The notes under the pieces are model-generated. The model made no database searches. It had not been told where the DNA came from and worked only from the letters and a program-made list of their open reading frames with translations. Positions 1-11,500 of a DNA stretch of 64,000 nt are shown here, one piece after another. The DNA is taken from assembly GCA_013399305.1 (NCBI GenBank), contig VXAI01000020.1, positions 3,162,371-3,226,370 of the forward strand. Reading direction: 5' to 3'. This DNA is from Rostratula benghalensis (Eukaryota; Chordata; Aves; Charadriiformes; Rostratulidae). Both the position numbers and the translations under genes were made by a program. Positions within the stretch are counted from its first letter, which is position 1; each line of letters opens with the position of its first letter.

Positions 1-827
1 CATGCTCTTCAATAATAACTGTTTTTCCTTTCAGAGCAACTGATGCATAAAGTCTAATCTTTTGTAGTTGAAGGAAGATGTTCTTTAAGAATTGATTTAG
101 GGTCTGCCTTTGTATAACTAATTTTTAATTACATGCAGTCAGACCTGATTAATCTGAATTAGTATGCAAAGCCCCCTTTTAGAACTAAATAAAATCAGAT
201 TAACAAGAAAAGGATACATACAAGGATGTGTTATAAGGTTGGTTAAAAGTGAAATCCTTCTTATTCTTAAACATACAGACATTGCTGTCTGAACAGTTAA
301 TGCCTTCTGATTGGCTAGATAGTTTTGCTGTGTTACAGAGCTTTAATTCCTTTTGACTTTGGAGTGAAACATCTAGGCATCATAATAATATTATGCAATA
401 AAATGCCTTGGTATGATTTTATAACTGAAACTGGATTTAAGCTCAGTTCAGCCAATGCCTTTATGAAAACAAGCTTGTTTAAAGGGGTGGCATTATGTTG
501 CAATTCCAGAAGTCTTTTTGCTTTTAAACAGTAGCTAATGCAACCTGCTGTGAATTAAGAGCAGCTGCAATGGGGGTGAAGCCGTCCTGCTTTTCTCCAA
601 TTTCTCCTCCCCTCTTGCTCCTGGATACCTATTTGCTTTGTACTGGCTGTGGTGCATGTTGGAACACAATGCAGCACCTCTGCTAACTAAAATGGCAGAA
701 AATAGGCAGGCAAAAGAGTGAATATGGATGTTTTCTGCTGGTAGAGCAAACTGAATGAGTTTACCTAGGGCTCAGTTGAGCATTGAAGCTGATGAGATGG
801 AGGGGAGAAGGTAAACGTGTCGTGCAG

Positions 828-880
828 GGCAGGAGGGAGTGGAGGGAAGGAAGGAGTGGAAGAAAAGAAAAGAAAAGATG
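828..880 (+). repeat. Purine-rich tract ending in (AAAAG)n
   Basis: The + strand is nearly pure purine, passing from GGAGGGAGT/GGAAGG-like sequence into three to four AAAAG units at about 860-878. This is ordinary low-complexity DNA, and the open frame across it is a by-product. Confidence 0.75.
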
Positions 881-3583
881 AAATCTTTGACTGTCAGATG
901 CTGTGGACCAGTTGTTCAGCTCAGTCATAGTTTGGTGGATTTCAGCCAGGTGGATTTAAGTATGTGCTTTAAGCAGAGGAAGATTCAACCCTCCACAATG
1001 GGGATCTGGTTAAAATATCTCCATACTCTGCCCCAGTGTTGCCTCTCCATACACACGCCTTACTCTGGTGCAGCTGTTCCCAGTTTTGGAGAACAGGAGC
1101 ATACACACTTTTCACTGGGCAGAGGCCACAGGTATGCAGAAACCTCCTTAACTACAATTACCTTTTAAAATTGATTGCAGTCTATTATATTGCTGCTACA
1201 TAATTATTTCTATTTGTTAGAACTGCACAGTACTGTAACTCTGCATCTCATCTATGCATCTCATCTGTATTTCTAAAACAAACCACGACATATTACACTG
1301 TTAGCATTATCTTGGAGAAAAATATTAAACCCCTACTCAAAAACAATGCAAAAGGCTACTCTAGAAGGACATGGGTTATTTTAATTTAAAATGATAAATA
1401 CAGTTCTAGTAGAGGACAATAAAGGCTTTATACTTGACTGACCCATGCCCTATTTATACTACATTTTGCCATGATGTATTTCCGTACTGTGTACAATAAA
1501 ATACAAATGACTCAAATTCATCAAGAAGGGATTAATTGGCATGTAATAGGGAGTCTGGCTACTATGCTGGCCACCTGCCAAAATGCAAGAAGAAAGAGGA
1601 TTATGGAAAAGGAGGCCTAAAATTACACGTGAGTGCAAAAACCCAGCAACTATAGGAATAAGTCTACATGGAAGATAATTCAGCTATGTATGGCTTGTAT
1701 CTAAGAACAATAGCAACGTTAGGAGATTCCCAACATGGAATTATTTCTGTGGGTCATTCACACATTTCATTTTATTTAGGCTTAAACTGGATTGGATTGC
1801 TTGAGCAGACAGGTGGAGATTTGATATGGTTGTTTGGAAACCGTAGGAACTCGGATGAGCAGAAAGCACAACCAGGCTGGCGTGCTGATCGCATCTCTTC
1901 AAGCTGAACAGCCTAACACTGCAAATCCTCCACTCTCTGATTTGACACATTGCTTAGCTGGGGCCTAAGTCAGGAAAATGCATTACTTTTTTCTTCTCTT
2001 ATTTTTTTTTTATTTCCCTATTTCTTATGACTGCGTTCCCCATTGATTTCTTGCACTGCTGTAGATTTTCAACAATGATTACATTATTGGTCAAACCCAG
2101 ACTCTCTTTCCCATCCCCCATCAAAAAAAGAACAAACAGAAAGGCTGTACAGCATCTTAAAAATCTGCTGTTGCACTTATGAACTTTAGCTGTCAGGCAC
2201 TTAGATGCAATGTTTTTCAGGAGGGAATACAAATCTGTCCATTTCGGTGCTATTCCGCTTGCCCTTAATTCTCTTCCTTCATTCTGGATAAATAAAAAGA
2301 TTAATTCCCACACATTCCTAAGGCTCTGCTTGGCTTTAAATTAGATCAAGTTGGGAGTTTTGCTCATTATGGCTCTTCTTCCCTGCTGGCAGAGAGACTC
2401 TTGTCTTTGTCACTTGTCTTCTGCCTGTCCGCCTGTCCTTACAATTCAATTGTAAACCCCACATGACCACCATTCAACCAAAGAACAGACTATCGGGACT
2501 TTTTAGCATGTTTCTTACTGTAAAATATGGACAAATAAATGCACATTACTTCCAGACAAACCCTTATACTGCTAATAAAGTTTTAGTTGCATAGAAAACA
2601 ATGTAGTTGAAATACTGTGGAGTACAATTTTTCAATGGCTGCTTATCTCATTAGAATGGCATTTCAGCATTTCAGCGTGCCAGAGTGTCACTTCAGTTTT
2701 GTGGGTCCTCCCCTTTAAGAAGAATTACTGTCTCTCCTTATGCAGGCATATTCTGTGACAACAGTTCCCACCATGTTTTTAATACATATGTATATACATT
2801 TTAGATGCATAAAGAGCTATACATAGTATGAATCATCTGTTTCATAAAGTTGACTATGCTGTTGTCAGAACCTATAAAAATAACGTGACAGGTAGACCTT
2901 AGCAGAATGTCTATCCACTAGCTATTGTGAAGACAATCAACCATGTTCAATCTTTATCACCTCAGCTGGAAATCAGCCCCTGGAAGCCAGAGGGAATAGA
3001 GACAGGCAGGAAGCCAAAAGTTTGACAGATCTGATTTTTCAATAACCAGGAATATGTGTTTCATAGTAAAGGTCTTTGAAAACACTTTTTCAGGCCCACC
3101 TTCCTGTTTATACTGAAGGACCTCCAGGCTGAGCAATTTTGCTGATTACAGCGCCAGCGAGGCTGGCCAATATTATTCCATCAAGAAGCATTGCTGCTTT
3201 ATAAACTTTGCAACCTTTCTAATAGCTTCCTGAAATTTCGTGCAGAGTCCTGAGGTATGGTACGCTCCTGTACAAAACTCTCATCAGGCAGGGGTGAAAA
3301 ATATTCTCCTGGTCTTTTCCTTCCTCTGCACCTGTACCCATGTCAGTAAGAACACAGGAGGTTTCTTTCCTGCCTATCATTCTAGATGGCCACAGATAAG
3401 CACCACTAAAAGGATTTTTCAACAGCTGAATATGTTCATATCATATTGAGCGAAGTCAGGTTGAGATTGCTAATGTTTTTTGTTGTAAAGGACAAAGTCG
3501 AGTGGCAAATGATGGCAGTAAGTTCTGATCTTCCTTCACCAGAAAAAAACCCAACTCCCTTACTCCCTTTTAGGGTATTGTCC

Positions 3584-3616
3584 TTATATATATATATATA
3601 TATATTTTTTTTTTTT
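3584..3616 (+). repeat. (TA)10 microsatellite followed by T12
   Basis: About ten TA dinucleotides (3585-3604) run directly into a T homopolymer (3605-3616). Such compound tracts are length-variable and error-prone in assembly. Confidence 0.95.
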
Positions 3617-3714
3617 AGAGAGGTGCTAAAATTCCAAGACTGGCCAACACAAAGTGGCCAAACTGCATGACAAATGGGCTTACAAAATGAATCAGTTAGT
3701 CCTGCGAGCAAGGA

Positions 3715-3787
3715 GCCAAGGAAATTATCTTAGCACTTCTATATCTCTTTTATCCCTCCGTAAAAGTGCTAAGATGATTTGAGAGGC
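3715..3787 (+). repeat. Imperfect inverted repeat forming a long hairpin
   Basis: Arms at 3722-3738 and 3764-3780 are complementary over 17 positions, with one mismatch at DNA level (T/G, a G-U wobble in RNA). The inner 12 positions (ATCTTAGCACTT against AAGTGCTAAGAT) match perfectly. After a single mismatch the stem gains three more pairs inward (3740-3742 with 3760-3762), and beyond a 4/4 internal loop there is GCC/GGC at 3715-3717 and 3785-3787. The terminal loop is about 17 bases. The fold could belong to a foldback (MITE-like) relic or a microRNA precursor, or be chance. The inverted repeat itself is certain; its function is unknown. Confidence 0.85.
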
Positions 3788-6700
3788 CGGTGTGGACACA
3801 GGGATTTTGTTTATCACTAGATCAGTCAGACCATATTAATTCTATCATCCACAAAAAAGTGTAAGAACAATAATACAATAAACCCCAGAATGCCCTGGGA
3901 ATTCATATCAAGACTTATCTAAAATGATGAAAAAATAAAAATAATGTTGAGTTCAGTTTCAAGAAAGTAAATTTGTATGCACTGTGAAATTAGGAGAAAT
4001 CTTATGCGATTTTGAGCGATAATGTTTATGACCATATGTTTGCTAATAAGTCCTTCTATATTTGCACAGCTGAGCTGAACTTCACCTAAGAAATTTTGAT
4101 TTAGGTGAAATTAGCAGGTTTTTATACCAAGAAGCATTTGTGAATGAGAACAAAACCCTGTACTTATCTTCCTATTTTTCTTGAACTATCAAGCTCATTA
4201 AAGATATTTAAAAACAGTTTAATCCATGCTTGACCTTGAGCCCTTATTTGGACTTGACTTTAATGATATGCAAGTTCTCATTTGCTTTAGAGCATAGGTT
4301 GAAGCCTTTTCAAAAGGCGAGATAAATTTCCATAATGCATATTTGTCTGAAATTGAGATAAGACACAGACAGGTGAAATGTTACATCATATTGATATATA
4401 TAGTACATGTTTTTTTCTTCAAAATTGCCACCTGTCAACCCCTACAACCTGGTTGCCATATTCAAAGACATGGGAAAGTTCAGAAAGGAATAATTTTCAT
4501 TTCCTAACACTCAATAACCTCAATTCAACCTAAATATGGGACACAAAAACTCTCTGAATAAGAATAATTTATTTAAATCAAGAAGCAACTGTAATAAACA
4601 TTTGGAAAGTTAAAAATACCTATTTAATATAGCACTTCTAAAGGCAGACAGGGTATAAGGGGCAAACTTCTGGGGAAATCTATTGAGTTGAGCTTTGCTT
4701 CTGTTTCCCTAGTTCAGCACTGGAAGTCCCCTTGCTTCTTTTGAAAGCCAGCTTGAACAAAACACTAATGAATATACATAGATGCAACAAATCCTGTACT
4801 GGCAGAGGAACAGATTTTATGACCTAATAGGTCTTTTTTCTCTCCAAAGGCTATAATTCATTGAAAAATGAGTATCTTTCCATGGAAATGGGGGTGTCTA
4901 CTTCCCAAAACTATATTACTTTGCAAACTGATGTGAGTTCATTATACTTTGTTTAGCTCACCTATATTTCGGAAAAGGTAGAAGATAAACAGATAACCAA
5001 GCTATTAACAATAAAGGCCCTAGGAGCATAAATGATTTTTTTTAACTACATTAAACAATTATCCCATTTCTAGGCAACCCAGCCTGCTGCCTGAATAGTC
5101 CTGTGTTTTCCATAATCCCACTAAAGTCTTACGCAGCCTTGCTGAATTTAATTTCTTCAGTTTCCTATTTGTATCCCTGTACTTTCTCAAATTAACCATT
5201 ATTCCAGTGATGTTGAATTATACAAAACCTTTTGATTAAAGTGCTACCAAACACAAGGAACCTTCAATATAGCTGAGGTTTCCACAGGGATCAAACCAGC
5301 CTCATCTGCTTCTTTATGCGGAATTACAGAAACCATGTAACATGGCACACATTCCTCCCCACTTTGGCAATCCAGAACTTTGTTTGAATAAAAAGGTACT
5401 TTGGCACTGCATATAATTCCCAGAATTACAAACAAGAAAATTTCAGAGGGGTATGACTCAACAAACAGCCTTAAAAAAAGATCTACTTTCATTTCCTGTT
5501 GGAATCAGTAGCAAAATAAATTCCCTTTTTTTTTTTTTCCTTTTTGACCAGCATCAAATTAGCTCTTTCCAATGTGAGCCAAACTCAGCTGCTGTTCATT
5601 TGGTACTGCTTTCCTTTGTGCTTTAGGCTAGGCTATGCAATTAATTTTTACTAAGGTCTGTTGAGTAATTTTACTGAAGCCCACTAATTTTTACCAAAGC
5701 CCTCTGGATAATTTTATTCAGGTCTGCTCAGCAGGAAGCTGTTCTGTCTCCAGCTCGGATGGTCTAGCCAAATGCTGGATCCTGCCCTCATATCTGGGAA
5801 CAGTAGCTGTGCGCTGTGAGGGCTTCTGAAGAGATCAGGGCACGGTATGGATGCAGTGGCAGGAATGTGCCTGCAATCCGGGTGAGGTTTGCTTAAAACT
5901 GATTTTATTCCTAATCCATCTGAAATCTCTTGTTTGAGCTGAGGCAGGGTGTGTTATGTTCATCTGATTATTTTTTTTTTATCCCTTGTTAGTATAATTC
6001 CATGAAGTTTACAGAATTATTTTTACTTATAGTATTGCTAAGGAGGGAAGAAACAGGTCCTATTTATTCAGTTTTTCTTAATCTTAGAGCTCTCTGTCTG
6101 CTCTTTGTGACAGTTTATCTATCTGTCAACATTCTTTGGATGTGAGGATCATATTATTTGTAAATGGATTTCACCCTCCTTTTCTGTAACAGGTTAAACT
6201 GTACATATATTTCAGAGCCTTGTAATGAGGTCTTTCTGAACCCAATAAGCACAATCTGCTAATTCCTATGTTTGAAATAAAAGATGAACACAGCATATAA
6301 GATATTTTTTTCCTTCCTTTTCATGTGAGTAATATTTCAATAAAATTGTTGAGAAGTCGTATGTATCTGTGGAGAACAAAGGCAACTGAGTCATCCCTTT
6401 TAAAGCCATGTATCTAAAAGCCATTCTGAAATCCATGGGAGCTGGAGGTACTTCAGGGACAGAAGATCAATCCTTTCTTAAGTATGAAATCCTCAGAAAT
6501 TATTTCAATTGTCCAGAACATCTACTTTTGCCTCAAACCATTGCTTGACATATTGATGTGTGTATTTTCTATACACTCCTTTAAACAGACTGAAGAATCA
6601 GATGATGCAGGCTTTGCTACATAAAGCACACGCTCCTTTTTGGATATCAGGATAAATTGTTTCCAAAAACCTCCTACATTACTTAGGAAATATTATACAC

Positions 6701-8430
6701 TTACTGCTGTAGATACCAAAAATCTCTGCATGGACATGTTTTTATCCTGCCCTTTTTGTATTTTACAGATGCTGCAATCGATGTTATCCGCCACCTGTAA
6801 ATAAGGAGTCCTGAAGAGGTAGGGGCTTCTGTAATTTACATATCAGCTGGATCCACAATGGCATTTAAACTCTTATCTCTCATTGATTTTTATGGAGAGC
6901 TGGTTCCTAAAAGCTTTTGTGGATCTAGCGAGTCATATTTTCTTCTCTTTATTGAGATGAAGGCAATTATATGGCCAAATTCCTTCAAAATCCAAGAATA
7001 GCGTTGTCACTCTAATGTATGCTTTTTGATCAGTACTTGAAAACTTGTCAGTGTGTTTTACTGCTGTGCTCAGAAACATAATTGCATGCTTTATAAAGTA
7101 TAATCAATATTAGCACACTAAGGTAGAGAACAATCTAGATTTCTTAATTTGCCTGCTTTCCATATTAATACATTTTTCAATATGTTTGGAAACATTAGCA
7201 ATTAAATACCATCATGACAAAGAGAAAGAAGTGGAAACAGCCTGGGTTGGGCGTTCCAGCTCCTCTTGTGCTTCCTTAGAAATATAAAGGAACCTCAAAT
7301 GGTGTTTATTTGGCCCATCAGAGTACTTTTACATCTCCTTGCTACAGCTGGGGCAGAGCAGAACAGCCAGAGCATGCTGATGACTCTGGCTTATTAATTT
7401 TAACTAGACACTGGGCTTGAAGGTTAATACCTCTACTGGACTACAGATTGCTCTGCCTCTTCAGAGATGTGATTAACACAGTTGGCAGTAGAGACACTAG
7501 GACTCAAGACTTCTGACAAACATTTCCTGTAACCACACTGAAATAAAGCAATGGATACAGCTATCCAAAAAGCAAAAATATCCATGCTGTCACCCTTTTA
7601 TTTCCTTGCTACACTTTGTGACCAGTTTGTTTTCACAGATAAAATGCTCCGTTTTTTGGAGATGCAGGGGAAATCAGACCCTGCAGGCCACGGTGGTGGA
7701 GCAAGTCTGCTCTGCTCTCTCAACTCGCAGTAGTCCCCTAGGGGTGGCTGCCTCACCTATGAAACACTGAGGTAAGATAATATATTGGCCTCACCTTCAC
7801 AATAGAAGAGCAATGCATGGAAGAGCTTGCACAGAAGAGATCCTTAGCTGCTGCTACAAGGTTCTTTTAAGTATCTTGTAGTGTCAAGAGTCTTTCTGGC
7901 CCTAGTATACTTTAACTTCATACTTAAGATCAATGGGGCAACCCTAACATAAAAATGAGGAATGTAGAATGCTATTAATCCAAAAAGGTACTATGTTTAA
8001 TGACACTTTACCTAAAATATATCCGTGAAATAAGGTTTATGTCCAGAGGTGTCCTGGCTGTTGCTGGAACACCATCAAACTCTCTTCTACCCATAAATAT
8101 CAGCCATTGGAATGATCCAGGGCAGGACCAGCTATAAAAAATGCTGTTTGCTATTAACAAACTCAGTGCGCTATCCAAACAAGATTAGGGAACTCTAAGA
8201 GTTGGCCATGAATACGCAATTATGTGATTTCAGCAGAGGCAATATATGCTCTAATATTAAGAAGGCACCATGGGATTTAAGAACCTATCCTACTCAAAAA
8301 GAAAATCAGATTTCAAATATATTAGACTCAGGGTAAACTGAAGTCAGCTAGTACCACTAATCATTAATCTGCATTACTGAGATACAAGCCAAACTCATAC
8401 ATTTTGCACCTCATGGCAAATCTTGAGTTA
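3788..8430. other. AT-rich noncoding stretch, no gene recognised
   Basis: No open frame above about 90 codons and none recognisable. It holds a small perfect 9-base inverted repeat at 4081-4089 / 4101-4109 (TTCACCTAA/TTAGGTGAA) and a T13 run at 5526-5538. The segment around 6420-6480 weakly resembles an ancient amniote repeat (words such as CCATGGGAGCTGGAGGTACT), too diverged to call. The rest is unique-looking AT-rich DNA. Confidence 0.65.
5526..5543 (+). repeat. Poly-T tract (T13 then CCTTTTT)
   Basis: Homopolymer low-complexity tract in AT-rich DNA. Confidence 0.9.
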
Positions 8431-8535
8431 TTTAAAAAAAAAAAAAACACAACAAAACCAAACCAAACCAAAACAAAAACCAACCAAACAAAAAAAAACC
8501 CCAACCCAAACCCCCCAAAACCAAAATCCCCCAAA
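8431..8535 (+). repeat. A/C low-complexity tract, G-quadruplex-prone on minus strand
   Basis: Starts as poly-A, passes through irregular CCAAA/CAAAA units and ends in C runs of 4, 3, 6 and 5 at 8499-8502, 8505-8507, 8511-8516 and 8528-8532. On the minus strand these are four G tracts separated by 11, 3 and 2 bases, so one quadruplex with one long loop is possible. The apparent Lys/Asn/Thr/Pro-rich open frame over it (+ strand, starting 8404) and the Phe/Gly-rich frames opposite are translation of the simple repeat, not genes. Confidence 0.9.
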
Positions 8536-11500
8536 CACATTTTTGCCAGTATTGGGCAGTCATGGGCTGCCATAGGACGTAAGACTTCTGACCCTGCACC
8601 AGGCCCAGCCATTTCAAAATCATACAAATATGTGATTACACTGATCCTCCCTTATGACTTAAATTTCACATTTATTTTCCAAAATGGATCTTTTGTGTTC
8701 CTACCCCTTTATCTGCTCTTACTGACTGAAAATTATTACAACTGCCAACCAGCCTGCAGAAGGGATAAGGCCAGGCTCTTAACACTTCAAAGTCCAAGAG
8801 CCTCAGAGGCAGCAGCAGCCCTCACCAGCCTTGTCTGCCTTCCCAAAGAGCCCATGGGAGACATCTGCACCCATCAATGGAGCACTTTGTGTCAGCCCAG
8901 CTCCTCCCATCCTCACTCCTCCCTGTGTGGCAGCTAATGAGGGACCCTCACTGCAGAGCGGGAGAGATGCTGTGCCCAGAGGCAGCTGCTTTGAATAATG
9001 CCCATTTAAACTGGTACCACAGTTCTTCTGCTCCTCATTCTCAGTAATTCTTCTGCATGTCCTGCTTTCCCTTAAAGCTAAAATGGAGGAGGCCTTACAG
9101 CAGTTAACTGTCTGTATGCATTCATTAAGAGGGTGTGAAGAAGGTGAGCCTAGACAGTTTCCTTTTATGGGTGCTGTTCAAGGAAAAAAAAAGGGGGGAA
9201 ATCGATGAGTACAGAAACTAGCATAAAATTAAATCTTGTGAAACACACAATCCTACATTTATTTATACTCATTTAACCAGTTAAATGGGCTATTAGCAGG
9301 TCATAAATTTTCCAAATGCCTCTGCATAGGCCAGCCCTCACAATGCTACCTCCTTAACACTTCCAGAAAGACTAAGACAGCAAAGAAATTTAAAGTTCGT
9401 TTGTAACTGGGTGCTGTGAGTAAGATCACACTGTGTGTTTCTCAATGTGCCTTTCAGTCCCGGAAATAAAAAGTGTGGATGTTTTCCTCTTAACACTTGC
9501 CCCCTGTTAGCAGAGCAGCATACAATTGCGAGCTCCTATGGACTGTTTCAACAGCTACAAGTTGAAAATTAGAGTCAAACAGAAAAGAAAAACACAAAGA
9601 ACTGTGAAACAGCACAAATCTGCTTCTTCGTTTTGGGGTCCAAATTGTGTTTGGAGACATGTCCTAAAGAGGTACATGATTTTTTCTGCTGTCCATGCAC
9701 CTTGTTACTTTTCTATGGTTACAGGCCATGAGGAAAGACAAGGAAGACATTTGGAAGGACACTGAAAAAAGAAAAGAGGTGGGAGCAGAAGTAAAAAAAT
9801 TAGCTACAGAGGAAGTAGCCTACTAAACCGTTACATGTTGGAGGAGCTCTCCATGCAATCCAGGCAGTTTTGTTTGGCATTTGTACAAACTTGCGTTGGC
9901 TTCTTGAGACATAGTCCCATTTCTTTCTCTGGATGTTTGCATCTCTGTTGTCCTTACATACCCTGGCTTATCAGCTTTGTCTAGTTTTCTTAGGAAAAAG
10001 TGAAATAAAAACCTAAATCAAAAGAAATAAGAGAAGAACTTCTATCAGTACATAAAATGCTTCAGGCAGATTTTCATCTGGAAAAATATTAAGGAATGAA
10101 AGGGAATGCATAAGTGAGCTTCTATGAAAAACAATAAAATGTAGTGATGAGAAAGTGCATATAAAATATGCACCGAGCCATCAGCAGAAAGCCCACAGGT
10201 TGCTCCTGCAGCACACAAAAGTCCAGCCTAACATTTGAATGCTCAAAGACATCTGTATCATTTGCTTCCTCAGCACACTGGGGGCAGCATTCTTTAACAG
10301 TTACCCTAATAAATGGTTTGAGGAAAACGCCTGCATATTTTCCATTGATATGCAAAATGTTTCCTTGGAGAAAATAAGTAAACCAAACATGAATAAGTTT
10401 AGGCTCTTAAATTGTGACATTCCTTACAAGTGAAAATTTGGGCCAACAGCCATCTAAATGCAATAAATATAGCTCCTGAACACAAAGCCCAACCAAAACC
10501 TAACAAATCTCATACAGAAAGCAGTGGTCTAAATTATTATTATTTCATTGTATAATTATCTCAGTAAGGGACACATATGTATCCCTGCTGAACACCTTCA
10601 TTATACCAATCGATTAGTTGCTTCTCAAAACATCCCTCCGGGTTGGTGTTCCTGATTCTGTTCCATACGCTAAGTTTAAGGTTAGAGGAGAGCATGAGAA
10701 GGTCCTTTTCCCCTTTGTTATGCTTATATCTGCATCAACAATCCTTGCATCAACCAACTCCCAATGAGCAGGAAGAAAAAAAAGAAAGAGAAAGAGCAGA
10801 CTATATCTAAAACCTCTAAACCCTGTCAAAGGTGAGAAGCAGGTCAGGAGGCAACAGTGTCCAGAGTAAAAGGGAAGCCTTGCTGTGATTACTTTCTTCA
10901 CAGAGATAAAAAGGACCAATCTGGGGCACTTAAGTCTCTTCGTTGCTCTGGGCAAGTAACTTGCTCTGTAACTGTGCTAGGTTGCAGGGTTAAGCCAGGC
11001 TTCAGTCCTCTTGGCCTTGACTTCCTGCCCGTGGTGAAGCTGCAAGCAGGCTTGTGTTTATCTGCTTTGAACTTGGTAGCCTATGCGTGTAGTTTCACTG
11101 TAACCGAAGGCTATCTTCAGTCCTTCCCTCCCTTCTTCTGTGGCCCTTCTTTTGTGGTGGGATTTTGGCAGAACAGCCTGAGTTTAGCATTAGCTGCTGT
11201 GGGAACCCACCCTGCGTCGGACCCACCTTCCGTGCTAATGAAAGGGCCATACTTGCAGGACAGTAAAGGTTTCTGTTGTGGCATCAGCTGCAGTTTGCTA
11301 AGCCCTTGCTCTGCTGTGCTGGGGCATTGGGACTCCTTCTGTGGGATTTGGGGGACTTGTGGAATTTGGTCTCTAATTCCTCGAGGACCAAGTATCTACT
11401 ACAGAGCAGTCAGTGTGGAGGGCTGGACTCGATGCCAGTGTACTCCTTCACACTACCCTTGAAGAAATGTGGAAAATGATATCCTTTACATATCAAAAAT

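Larger units (their letters stand above)
1..3714. other. AT-rich noncoding stretch, no gene recognised
   Basis: Open frames here reach only about 109 codons and none resembles a known protein. Base composition is AT-rich with scattered AATAAA and homopolymer runs, as expected of avian intergenic or intronic DNA. A purine-rich tract lies at 828-880 and a TA/T simple repeat at 3584-3616, both listed separately. I see no interspersed repeat family that I can name. Confidence 0.7.

Noticed and set aside
8404..8937. 177-codon open frame on the + strand
   Set aside because: Its first third is translation of the A/C simple repeat (Lys/Asn/Thr/Pro) and the rest has no recognisable similarity; the overlapping minus-strand frames show the same artefact.
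11425..11445. GAGGGCTGGACTCGATG resembling a CR1 3' UTR word
   Set aside because: Only a short match; the expected flanking CR1 sequence and terminal octamers are absent.
10950..11460. Possible endogenous retroviral LTR
   Set aside because: A TGTGGG...CACA outline can be drawn, but no target-site duplication, no polyadenylation signal and no second LTR or primer-binding site were found.
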